Source: Centropus unirufus
Lineage: Eukaryota > Chordata > Aves > Cuculiformes > Centropidae
Assembly (NCBI GenBank): GCA_013397695.1
Contig: VYZI01000029.1
Span: 210,978-274,977 of the forward strand
Reading direction: 5' to 3'
DNA: 64,000 nucleotides
The position numbers and the translations under genes are program-made. Below, piece by piece: positions 23,440 through 36,100 of this stretch (positions within the stretch are counted from its first letter, which is position 1; each line of letters begins with the position of its first letter). The notes beneath the pieces were generated by a model, which saw nothing but the letters and a program-made list of their open reading frames with translations, searched no databases and had not been told where the DNA came from.

Positions 23440-26042
23440 GCAGTGCCTGGGCAGTCAGAGCATTAAAGGGCAGAACAACAGCTCATCTGTCCTGCCTCTG
23501 GCACAAAATCTCCTCTGATCCACAAAGGTCTGGCCGGGCAGGTTAGTAGCTACAAATATAAGAAAGCGTTCCTTAGGTTACAACTGAAGAAAAATATTCA
23601 TTTTCTTCTGGCAGGAATGGCTATAAGAGCAGAACATGAAGAGCCTTTGACTCCACATTCCTGGAGAGGAAGGATCTTCTTTGCTCCATTTAAGCTTGCA
23701 GGACGCCACGTACCTCATCACAGGACCACCACGACACAGTTACTGTTGGAAAGGAAAGCGAAAATTGCTGTGTTATTTTTAGCCCAGGAAGGCAACAGAG
23801 CAAAGCATATGACATCGTGTAGTATCGTTTTAACTCCTACTTCTTAGTAAAACCTACTCTGCTACATAAATAAGAAAAAAGCAGAGCTTATGAAAAGAAA
23901 TCAAAAGAAAATCAGGTAAGAGAATTTTGTGCTCATCTTTTATTTGTAATGAAATGACTGAACCAGCTACTGTAAAAAGCCATCAGCATTTTTCAAACCG
24001 TAGTCGGTCAGTTGACTCTTACTCAATTCCTGAAATCTGTTAAGGGCCTTTACTGAGGTGGTTGCCAGTTGAGAGACAGAAGACCATGTGAAATTTCATT
24101 TTTCAGGTGGTCTCAAACCCTTATGCTCAGAAACACAGGTAAATATTTGAGCACCCAAGGCTGTGGTTTCATTGATGTTTCCTTTCTCTGCTGTGCTGCC
24201 TTGCGCTGACAAACCCACCAATTTTTCCCACTGCAAAGATTTATGGCGATGTTGAAGTGGGAAAGAGCTCCAGTAGAAGTTTTCAAAGAAGACGTTTTCA
24301 AGTTTTCCCTACCAGTGGACTTTTCCTACGTTGAGCTGAAGACTGAGGATTTACTGCTTTCCCAAGCAACTAGACCTTCCCCAGAAAGAATCATTCCCAA
24401 CCTCAAAGCAAGACTTGCCTTCTTGTGGCAATTCCTGGAGGCTACAGAGACAACCAAGAAGGGCTGGCAAGGAGGCTGCCTGTGCAAAACCATTTTCCTG
24501 ATGGCGCTAGACTATCATATGGAAAAAACCTTATCTTCTAAGTGGTATTGTGGAACACCGCAGGTGTTTTGGTCTACACACCCCAGTGAGCTATTTGCTT
24601 TGCTAAAGGAAATAGTCATTTATTGCACCAGCGCCAGAGAAAAGCGTTATTACTGTCTTCCTCATCTGAAAACGTTCACCTGCTGAGAAAATCAAACAAG
24701 GGTAGGTGGCCGCAGTATCACAGTGAAAATTCTTGAGCCCCCAACCAGCAGAAGACTGCCAGGAAAAAAGCAAATGCTTATCAAATGCGGGTTTATTGTC
24801 AAGAATATTTTAGATACTTCCTGGAACTAATACGTTCCCCATCCTGCCTTGAGCGAGAATAACTTGCTACTGCCTTCTACCATGCTTGGATCAGGACCTC
24901 AGGCCTTATTCCCTCAATTCACTTTCCTGGTTCACTAAGAACAGTGAGTCACTATTACACAGTACAAGATACTCTACCAATGTTTAATATGATTTTTACA
25001 CGCTGTTAGGCAAAGTCTAAGTGTTTTCTGCCAGTGAAATTCTCTCCCTATTGGAGACAATAGAAATTTTTACTTGGAGATGGGTGTTCACTCCAAAACT
25101 TAAAGTCACTTATTTCACAGGTCCTGCTATTGTGCCGCATCAGTTATTGATAGGCAATCCTACATCCAGGCTGGTAAAAACCCAGTATCCTTTGAAGATG
25201 TTCTTTTTATATGCTCACTAAAATGACCACCTCTCCTTCTTCTCTGAAACTGTGCTAGTCCATCTGACCACAGAACAGGGAAAAAAGAGAACTGATCCAG
25301 TAGTACTGTCAATGGTAACTTTCACTTCTTTACAGTCCTATCTTGAGACCTGATCTGGCAGGATCTCAACTTGTTTTTGCCTAAAATACCTACTTTTCCA
25401 CTGCTTTTTATATAAAAAATGGTGTTATTACTCAAGTGTTTTCCGCTGAGCTTACAATAAAAAGTACCTTTAACAATCAGAAAGTCCCAAACAAGCCTCA
25501 AGTTCAAAAGTTCAGCTTAAGATTTCAGAAAGCTCTTGGAACTACCTTTCAGCTTCAATGATTTATCATTGCTTGGAACATCTGAGCCTTAATACTGTTT
25601 ACTGCTTCCTTTTAACACGGCTACCACATTTAACCAAGACGCTGCTGGCTTGCTCACCGAGAAAAAGCACATTCCATCACCACTCAGGCCAAGAATTTTA
25701 CACAAAAATACCACCCTGTAGCAAGTATTTACATATTTCTCGGTGTAATTTAACACTTCCAAATTGCTTATACCATCCTTATGCATGCAACAGGTGATTG
25801 CTAGAACAGGATTGACATTATCCATGCTCTAGGAAGCTAACAAGCAAAACCTGTAATCCTGTTGTTAATAACATGCAAGATTTATAAGGAAAAAAAAACC
25901 CCAAACAGGCTATAGAAGGGCAAGATGACCAAAGCACAACCACAGATTCGGAAATGCTGCTGAACATCTTGAAGATGTTGAATGTAACTTCTTACAGGTG
26001 TAATAAAAAAATGCACATCCAAGTAACTAGTGGGAGGTGTGC

Positions 26043-26100
26043 TCTGGGGTTTTTTTTGTTTATTTGCGTGGGGTTTTGGGTTTGGCTGGGGTTTTTTTGA
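26043..26100 (+). repeat. GT-rich low-complexity tract
   Basis: Runs of G3-4 alternating with T runs. A 12-nt G4T8 block at 26046-26057 is complementary to A8C4 at 25891-25902, 143 bp away. A similar G/T tract lies at 63445-63485. Confidence 0.6.
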
Positions 26101-29100
26101 CAAGTGGAAGGAAGCAGATACAGCCTTACCTACGGAGATTAAAGATTCTTGTCAGCCCTGAACCAGGGAGACCTGACACGCTCTTCTATCCCTGCACGGG
26201 ACTACCCAGAACAACTTTTTCAGCGCACATCTCAAAGGAAGAGCAAGGCACACCAAATTGTTGTGCCAAAATGGGATTTTGACCAAGAATGCTTATGTGA
26301 TGGCACTTCCCTAACCTACTCAGAGCACAACCCGGGTTTATCCTTAGAGAGTTTCATAACCAGACTGATGGCATTGGAGAAAACAGGAAGCCATCAGCAA
26401 GAAGGACGTCTGCCATCAGGGAGAGAGCACACCAGGAGGAACGCAGGGTTATCATGAGCGTTGCTGGGTAAACACTTCCCACGTCACCCTTGCTGGAACA
26501 CCAACCACTGGAGCACAATAATTCTACTGACCTAATACTTCTACTGACCTGTGTGATGGCCATAGGCTTGCAGAGAGAGTCCTGTTGCAAAACCCTACCC
26601 TTTCACGCTTGCCTTTAGTGTTTTAAGACTAGACCCCATTCCTACCACGGCTTTGGTGAAGCCCACAACAAGTCTACAGAGAACTAAAGGAACTGCAATG
26701 CATGATGACAAAATGGGTTTCTAACTGCCTCTTGCTAGGGGTCTACAACAGCACACAGCCTACATTGGGGTGTTAAATTGCTACAGAGAATCCAATAGAA
26801 AACTCCAAGGAGCTGCGTTTTAAGCCTTTGATCTCTGAACAGAGAAGCTGAAGCACTTCCTTTTCAAACGGGCCTTGGCCAAGTCAAAGTGAAGATGCTG
26901 TTTCTGCTATGACATTTCCAACGTTATTCTCAACATTGCAGAGGAAGGTAGGGGAGTTTTGTTCTGCTTTGGTTTTTTAATTACCATGAGCATCAATGGT
27001 CGATACTGAAAGTAAGGTTGGAGATAGCATTGACGAACAGGAAATGAGGATGGGGAAGTGTGAACTCTCATCAAAATAAAACAAGCCAGCTCTTCCAGCT
27101 CCCAGATAATTAAATGCCCCGTCTGCTCCAACACCTCTGGCAGGACAGGAACAGCTGGAAATGTTTGTGGTTTCAGCAGACCATACAGCTCATCTGTGTC
27201 ATTTCCAGAACTACACGTACACAACCATAACTTCTGATGACCATAGCAGTAAATTCCAACTAAGTCAGAGTGGTCAGTGCTTCACGTGCATACCGGGTGA
27301 ACTGCGATCCCTCCACTGAGGTAGCAGAGTAGCCCAGAAATTCAGTCTAATTTAGCAGTGCCTGAAATCAAGTGTTTTACCTCCATGTAGGGAGCTTTTA
27401 GGCTGTCACCTAATTTTTTAACATCCACTTCTGAAAGTTTTAGCTTAAAAAATATAAACAGGTGATTTCACCCATCTGAAGATATCAGATACATTTTTTA
27501 AAAAGTATATTGAAAATCAGAGACTTGAAACCTTCTGAATGTTTTAATTTTTTTACCCTTTATTCTGAACTCTTTGGCCACCTATACAAATGGCCTGCTT
27601 ACTTCCATTCACTACTCGTATAAACTTTCAGCTCTTCAGCATTTACCTGTCGTGAGAAAAAAACAAAAGGCATTTCTGCTGCCGAGAAGCAGGCACATTC
27701 ACCAGAAACACGGTGTTTGGTTTTAAATATCAAGTTCTATAGGTCCCACAGGTGACTGGGGACTAGCTGAAGCCTGGGAATGTCTGTTTAAATCTTTCGT
27801 GCTGTTGAGTCACTTTTCTTATTTCTCCCATAAAAGGACCTCTGGTGCTCGGCAGGAATCCTGATTTTTTCCTCGGACTGGAAGCTTTTTTTCCCCTCTC
27901 TGGGACTGCCATTTCCTAAAAGCAGCAAAAGCTTAAGTGCTTTAGCATTCTCACATCCTTGTCAAATTTGGCCAATTCTTTTTCATGTTAAAAAATGTGC
28001 CATGGAAAAGAACTGAGGACGGTACGACAGTGTAAACCTTGGAAGAGCTCGAGAACACCTGCTGCCCCAGCAGCACTACCTCAAATGCGTCACGTCCTGA
28101 TCTACTGCAGTTCTTTGGAAGTTTTCTTACACCCAGTCTGGAGGGAGAAACTTCCTTGATGGGAACAGTGAGTAGATCTCAGCCCCAGGACTTCAGACTC
28201 CCAAGAGCAGGCTTCCTGTTTATTTCTCCTCTGGGATAGCAGGCCCTGCACTCATGCTCAGACTCTGCAAGGACCACACAAGCCCTTGTGAGCCCCCAGT
28301 GGCTTAGAAACATTTTTGGTGACACTTCTTGAAATGCTTAGAAAGGAGATTCAGCAGCTTCTTTGCCAAATATACCTTAGCAAACCAAAGACATGTAGAT
28401 GCCACCAGAAACCGCATTCCTGTGTACAATACCCTCACTATCCTTGCTCAGCTTGGGTCTGGATATTCTAGGCATCTGGCCTGGCCCACTTAAGTCAAAT
28501 ATTCTGCCATGGGGTAAAGAGCTGCTTTTGTTAGTACCAGCATTCCCACAGAAGCATCTTAATCAGAAGTTCCCTTTCTGCATCCAAACACACCAGCCAT
28601 GTACAGCTACTGGCCCTCCAGGCACCCTAACACACAGCGATTCTTCTTCGCTGCCTTGAATCCTAGTCTTTGTCCTGCAGATCACATTCCAATGAGAGGG
28701 ATGCCACTGTAAAATCTTATTACATATAACAGTCAGACACCACAGCAAATATTACAGAAAAACTACCATCACAAGATGAAAAGTTAGATTTATTCATTAA
28801 AGCAAACTGCCTCCAAAACATCACGCATGCCATGGGAGGGAAGGAAAGAAAAACACTGCTCCCCATGCTTCCCCTCCCTCCATAACAATGAGAGATGTCT
28901 CCTCCTCTGGAGAGAAAGAGGACATACGTGTTCTTAAAACATGCCCACACTGGCTAACACTGTTTATGTGGTACGGTCTTGTTTATCAGAGCAAGCCAGA
29001 CATCTGAGAGCCTGCCAACTTGCACTGGGACTCTGATATCACCTGCATTTCTCTGTAGGTGAAATGAACTGACTTATCACTGCCATGAAACCAGAAAATT

Positions 29101-29778
29101 AACCCCATCTAGGTTTTGGCAAACATAACACAAGTTACAAATCCTAGTTTTCTCCTTATTCTGCTAGTGACTATTTTCTTCTATTTAACCCACCCAACAT
29201 AACCTGCCCGGCACCACAGCAGCCGGATCTCCCTGACACTGCAAAGGTGAGATGGACCAAGTATGAAGCAGATCCCGCTCTTGGAAAGCGTCCCCCAGCA
29301 ATGCCACACCACCAGGTTATCTCTGGGAGTAATTGACCCACTGCTGTTGATTTCGTACGGTGCAGCGCTTCCACTGCCCTTGCAAGCAGCACAGATGTTC
29401 TTCAGTGCCTTTAACCACTGCTGCACAGTGGTGCCAGCAAACAGAGCCAACAGAACTAAGCCAGCCAGAAGCACTTGGTTTTAAAGGAAGGACTAGAGCC
29501 TTGTGTGTTTGTACACCAACAGGAGCTGCCCACTGTCTGGAAGGAGTTTGCACAGTATATTTCTGTCGCCCCAGGTCTCCTATCACGCTCATTCCTGTAG
29601 CATCGGAAAATGCTGAGATAAATACATGCTATTTGCAGAAAGGAGATACATCCTGCAAGTCTCTTCACAGTGAAGAAGGGCAATTCACTTGCTAGTGCAT
29701 GCTTATGCTTCCAAAAAGCTTTGGACAACAATCCTTATTGGAAACTCAAACCAATAAACAAATACAATAACGAAATTC

Positions 29779-29784
29779 TTTATT
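29779..29784 (-). terminator. Poly(A) signal of PPIL4
   Basis: Canonical AATAAA on the minus strand about 180 nt past the PPIL4 stop, giving a short 3' UTR of about 200 nt ending near 29760. Confidence 0.75.
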
Positions 29785-29960
29785 GAAACAACCTTTTTGG
29801 AATCAAAGCTTACTCTGAGTGTCAAATGCTGGGCATTCATAAAATTGTATGGTTGTGCTGCCAACAGCAGGCAACTGCTTTTATCCAGTAACTGCATATC
29901 CATTTGAGAGAATGCTGGAAGGAAACACATCTTAATACCCTTCCCTCTTTTCCTCATCCT

Positions 29961-30185
29961 TCATCTGTACTTGGACCTCTCTTTGTCTTTTGATTTCTTT
30001 GGACTTCTGCTTCTGTCTGCCTTTTTATCCCAGTCTCTTATTCGGAAGTCATCTTTGTATTTGTCTCTTTGTTTGCTGGATGTGTAGTCTCTTTCTTGAG
30101 ATCGACTGCGACTCCGATGTCTGTCTTTCTTCTCACTCTTTATCTTCTCTCTACAGCGTTCTCCTTCATGCTTTCGATCAGAATC
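29961..30185 (-). CDS. PPIL4: PPIL4 exon 13 (last coding exon)
   Basis: 225 nt from acceptor TTAACAG to the TGA at 29963-29961. Encodes DSDRKHEGERCREKIKSEKK, the RHRSRSRSQERD segment and the terminal DRSRSPKKSKDKERSKYR. Basic and RS-like, typical of a nuclear speckle protein tail. Confidence 0.97.
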   Translation of the reverse strand, partial: DSDRKHEGERCREKIKSEKKDRHRSRSRSQERDYTSSKQRDKYKDDFRIRDWDKKADRSRSPKKSKDKERSKYR

Positions 30186-33100
30186 CTGTTAAAGGAAGTG
30201 GATAGATCTGCAGTTACAGACAAAATGGGAAAATACACAAAGACATGAAGAGAACTAGGAAAGAGGCAAGTGGGGTTGGTTCCTTAGGTGAGGCTGGTAC
30301 TACCTGAAACAGATTCACATCCATGACGATTTGAAAGAGACAAACACATTGAAAACCCGCACTGTAACGCAATGAGGAAGGTAAATCTACAGCTTTTGTC
30401 AGCATTTGTGGACAAAAGCATGGCTGCCAGGTATGCTGCTGCTTGTATTTCCTAAGGAGCTTTAGCAAAAACTGATTATATCAGGGACTCGACTTGGATG
30501 GATTTTAAACTCTTCATAAGCATCCCACAAGCTTCTGAGCTAGATGGGGATTTCGACTTCTTGTCCAAGCAATGGAAGTATTTTGATCATAGACTTTTGT
30601 GCAGGCCCCATTCTTAGTGCTATGAAGATGCAGAACACTTTTTAAGACCTACCTGTAATCATCCTTAATGGCTCAAATTCTGGGCTTTGGAGAAATGAAA
30701 GACACCATTACAAAGACCAAAACAACACACACACGTGCACACAAATTACTTCATTTCCCTGCAGCCAGAATTCCAAAAGAAAAGGCAACACGGAGAATCT
30801 GATCCTTTTAGATCTGCAAACAACAATGAGGTAAGAAAAACTGGTTGCATTTTTCAGGCTGGAGGGTATGACCCATGCAGAAAACACGAGAGGATACACT
30901 TTGACATAGACACAGTCAACTCTCAGGGGTACAAATGTATCTGATTAAAAATGGCCAAAAAAGCAGGCACCAACAGTACATACTGCAAGTGGGAGCAGTG
31001 TTTCAGCACATACACAAAAAACGCCTTAAAAAAAAAGTTCAGATTGCCAAAAATGGGCAGATTTTGAATTTCCCTGCCTTTCTGCATATGGTCACCAAGA
31101 ACGCTGAGTGAGCATCTCAGCGCACAGGATGAATGTTCTCTGGAGAGAAATGAGGTTTTTGTGACAAGAGGGGGAGCTGCTGTCAGGAGATTTTCCCAAT
31201 ACACAATGCTGAGTCTTGACACGTGAACTCCGAACATGTTGAAGCACTGCTAAAAATTATTTTCAGCTCAATATTCAACTAAGACATGCAGTGAAACAAA
31301 ACACAAGAGCAGCTTCAGAATCCTGCAGAAAGGATACAAGCTTGTATCCAAAGTCGTTGGCACTTTTGCCTGCAAGGTATGATCACTTGAAAATTTAGTA
31401 ACACTACGTGCCCCAGCCCACAGATACTGGTTTATGGGATATCAGTAACACCACTATAAAACACAGACCATTATGAACTACGAAAAAACTCTGCATTAAA
31501 AATTACACGGTGTCTCTTTCTTAATTTCTGATACAATTTGCATTTTTCTTCATGTGTACCCATGACAGTGGCATCCACAGCTCTTTGGCTGAAACTTATA
31601 CTGCACATACAACCAAGTAAACTTTATTTATTTAAAAGAACAGTGAAAAACATCTACTGGAAGCAGAGCTTTTATGTGGAAAGGCAGTGATTAGGATAGT
31701 TCCCAGAAAAAACTCCCAGAGCCAACACCACCTTCAGAGTTACGTAGAATAATGATGAAAGTCTAAAGTAAGCAGCAGAAAACCCCTGGACTAACACACA
31801 CATCAATAAACACAGATTTGATTTTTACCTAGATAACAAAAAGCCTCTGCTACTGACGCGTACAGTAATCCCACTGGTGGCCAAATGCTTATTCCACTTC
31901 TTTACTGTCAAACTCACTACAGCTTTTAAATTCTGAATCGATCCAAAAGAAGTGGTGATTCCAGCCACTTTTACAAGGTCTGCCCCTTCATCTTCAGGAT
32001 GATGCAAGGCTGTATCAGTCTTGTACCCCAAAGCCTCAGCCTCCCTCCGTCTGTTTCAACAAGACGAGGTTTCAAGCCCCCTTTGTAAACATCAGAAGAC
32101 GGACAGACTGGTGCTGGCATAGAGAAGAATAAGACAAAAATATTGGCCAAAAATCAGATAGTGGGCTTGGTGCACTGCTGTTTTCTAGCTCTTTTGCTGC
32201 TGAAGTTTCCTCCCAGCACAAGCAGAAACAGAGGGAAAGCACAACAAACACTCAGCTGAAAAATCTACCGAGCCAACACTGGAGATAGGAGGCACTGGCC
32301 AAGTCAGGGTGGGGAACAAGTTAGCAATGACTTTGAAGTGAAGAAAAATAGCCCGCACTGAATGTCAGAGGAAAGGGCAAACTTGCTGAAAGGATTCGGA
32401 AAGAGTCATATGAGCATGGAGCCACCTAAACACAGTAACCTTCACAGAAGGATTTGGGGGACGAGTGTACGGGGCAAGTCTGAAAGTGCCACAAAAAGGA
32501 TGTCACATTAGGTAATGTGATCACAGTTTAAAGAAAAAAATGAAACAATTCAAACTAATAGAATCAATTAACAACTTAGTTCCCTCCAAAATTGGTTCCA
32601 TTTCTCCTTAAATAAGATTTCACCTTTTTGAAGTCCTTGACATAGTAAAAAAGCCATTTTTTTAAACCCTTGAAGTTACTAAAAATAAGAGTATTTTGAA
32701 ATCAAATCTGTTATGCCCTACCCGAGTCAGAAACATGGTGTTGTTCAATGGGAAGAGGAAGAAAAAGATTCCTACTTAAAAACAGGCTCTGTCTTGCTGC
32801 TGAAGTCCAGATTTCTCAATCCAGGATCACAGCCTCTTATCAGCGAATGAGTAAGTGATGATCTGCCCCGTTCTTAACCCAGGGCTGTGCTGGTGAACAC
32901 ACATGGGGAAGGAAATACGAAAGGAGGGAAACATACTTCTCTGGAAGTTCATGGCTGGCTTTGCCAAAAGTAGAAATGTGCCAGAAAAGAGACTTCAACC
33001 TAACTTGACCCTGAATATAAAGCAAACAGTGTCCAATCAGCTGTAAGAGGAGGAAATTGAAAACAGAAAAATCAATATTTTTGCCAAGATCATCCACTAC

Positions 33101-36100
33101 AGAAACCTGGAATTCAGGAAGCCCAAATGTCTCACAAAAACCCATTGGATGGGCTGTACTCCTCCACCGACCTAACTATCCTAAAAAAATATATTGAAAA
33201 AATCCTAAAGAAAAAAAAAAAACACCAGAGAAAACTGGACAGAGAACACAGCCATAACACCCATCTCAAGCAGAAGCGTGACCTCTATTCACGCTTCAAA
33301 AAACCTCTACCAAATCCTATTCACCAACCCACATGGTAGGGCAGCCTCCTGCTGTAGACCCACATCCTGTTACCTTTTAAAAGCAAGCCTCAACATCCTT
33401 CCTTCTCTGCCCTCTGGAATCAAGTCAAAGAGCACAAGACTCAAAAATACATTCTTAAAACATCAACACAGAGGCTGAAGATTCAGGAAATGGGTGTCAG
33501 ACTAAGAAAAGGATTAGTCAAAATACAGTACAGAAAGAAAAAAAAAAAACAGCAAAGGAACTTAAAAACAACTCCACATAATGGAAACTATTCAGAAAAT
33601 AAAATCCCATCAGTCATAGCTGGAGCTGGTAGCACAAACTGCAGTTTCACACACCAGAATTTCCCACTGCAAGACCCTCCTCTGTAGAATTAAAACCTCT
33701 GCTACAGTAGGGGTGCTCAGGATAGAAGTTTATGTATGACGCCTGGTTATTGTGGTCTTAGGTCAATTAGTTGTGGAAGGTCTGCTGTCATTTTGTTTTC
33801 AAGTAATTGCTTCCACTATATTCTAGTATTTCTAAAATCGGGTTAAGGGAAAGAGTTTTGTATGCCTTTATTAAAAATGTTACCATTCATCAAAGTTTCC
33901 ACCCTGTTAGGCTCTGTGCTGGCCTGAGGATGTGGACAGAGCATACTCTGCCTCAAGAACACACCTCCTCCCCCTGCTCTTGTACGAGTTCCCTAGATTA
34001 TGCCTAAATTACAAATCGATGAAAAAATACATGATTTTGTCTATGCAAAACAGTATTTGTCAGTTAAACTGCCTGCTGATTTAATCTGCAAAGGGTCATG
34101 GCAGTAGGGCTTGCTGAGGGCACTGAGAAATTTTAATTGCCAAACATTCACAAGAAAAGTTATTTTTAGCACCACAGCAAGAAGTGATGAAATGGAACAA
34201 CGCAGTCATGTATGTTCTGTAACACAGAACTCAAATCTCATGCCAGGACAATGGCTTTATTTACTGTAGCTGGGACCTTATCACTTTCTAAAGAATTGCT
34301 GGAGTGCAGCTTTGTTCTCTCTCATGAAGCTTGCACTGTTAAAATACTGGGGTTTGGGCTCCTTTTTATTTTTCAGCTTAGCTCAGCTCTCCCCAGTGCT
34401 CCCACTTCAATGGTGGTTAACCCCCCACTGTACTGTTGCAGATGCCGTTTCTGCGAAACACCGACTTCTTGAGTACCCCAAGTTCACACAAACATGAGAA
34501 TGCTGACCTGACAGGCTACAGTGGAAGTAAGGGATGACACAACTGCTGTCTTCACACGATCAGCCTGAGTCTTAGACCACCATACACTTGCACAACACAG
34601 ACACAAGCAGATCGGCATACAGATTTTACAAAAACACTTCCAAAACAGTTAATTAAAAAAAAAAAAAAAAAGATATCACAAAGAGACAGTTTCTGACTCC
34701 GTATAGGAAAAAGCCAAGACACGCTGGTCTAGCCAGAAAATGAGGAATAGTTTGCATTCGTGCAATATGATTAACTACTGGTTTATGACAGGGAATATGT
34801 GAGCAACAGGTTCAAAGTGCTGAAGATTTCCTACTTTATGAGAGGCTGCACTGCCTCTTCAGGATGTTTTGGCAAAAAGCCATTGAGACATGCTAAGTCT
34901 CATTTCTCATTCAAAAGTCCAAGAAGATTTGGAAAGCCTCTGTCATAATCAAATGCTAACATCAGCCTTCTGCACATTTACAACTGCCGTATTTTATGGG
35001 ACTTTGCACACCATGTCCTCAGTTCAATATCAGACTTTTTTTTTGCCTTGCTTCTCTTATTAGAAGACCAATAAATGGTACAATTTAACAAGCAAAGAGG
35101 GTAGTACCTTAGATTTTTTGGTCCTCTTGTCATCCTCTTCATCTTCAGAGTGGTGATGCTTTTTCTTTTTCTGCTTTTTAGCTGAGTGCGACTGACTTGC
35201 TTGAGACTCTTCTATATCCTCATCCAGCACAAGGTCATACTTCGCACTGATGGTTCTGGTTAAGGACAGACTTGTACTTCATTCGAATAAATGAATAAAT
35301 CAGCTATGCCAAAAAAAACTGAATTCTGTCCTGTCAAAGTGTGCAGCCAGGTCCCAATTCTCTTTTCTTTTCTACCTGTGGAGACCTGAACAAGCTATGA
35401 TCTTCTCTTCTTTCTTGCTCACCACAAGTGAAGAGCAATCGCAGATCATGATTTAGTTACTGCTATGGTCTCATTGAGGATGCAGCAAGTCCCTTGTGAA
35501 ACGAGTTAAAACTGTTGTGCCACGTATCATTCCAGAGCTCTGGACTGGGAATATCATTTACCTGCACAAAACATGGTAGTGAAACAGCACGTTCTGATGT
35601 GACTAAATTCATCAAAGTCATCGAATGAAAAATACTTCACTCCATCTCAAACACCTCATGTTTATAGGAAAAAAACACCCACTTTAAGAATTATGCTTTA
35701 AGAATTAGAAGTCTTTTTGCAGGCTGTTTTCACAAACTGTACTTAGTGCAAGAAACCTTTCACCAGAAAAGGATACTCCTGCTTGGTTTTAACCTTCTCC
35801 TTCAGAGCAAATTTTGAAGATTTGTCCCGTTCCTTTTCATAGTCTTTGAAATCCTCCTTGCTGTACCGCCCACCTGTCCACAGGAAAAGATATTTGATTC
35901 ACTCTTAAAACTAAAACAAAAAATCCACAAGATCCAAACCTATAACAGTTTCACTTCTGGATTAAGCGCTCTTCATAAACATACAGAGATTCATAGCAGG
36001 ATACAGGTCCAGATGCAACTCTGACATCTGGGTAACAGAGCAGAAGAGAGCATGACAAGTGATTTTCTGTCCTCCCCTTGTTCGCAGATCCCATTAAACA

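Larger units (their letters stand above)
17715..29760. other. Intergenic region between ZC3H12D and PPIL4
   Basis: About 12 kb with no conserved coding exon. It should contain the ZC3H12D promoter and any 5' noncoding exon, but no CpG-dense island marks it. Contents seen: CR1 at 22850-23439, a perfect 11-bp hairpin at 18261-18286, A runs near 20850 and 22491, and a GT-rich tract at 26043-26100. An unrecognised 147-codon ORF at 24243-24686 (+) has no splice context or known domain and is probably chance. Confidence 0.7.

Noticed and set aside
30186..30200. TTCCTTTAAC just before the acceptor of PPIL4 intron 12 as a second U12 branch site
   Set aside because: It lies only a few bases from the AG and the donor of that intron (GTACTA) is of the U2 class.
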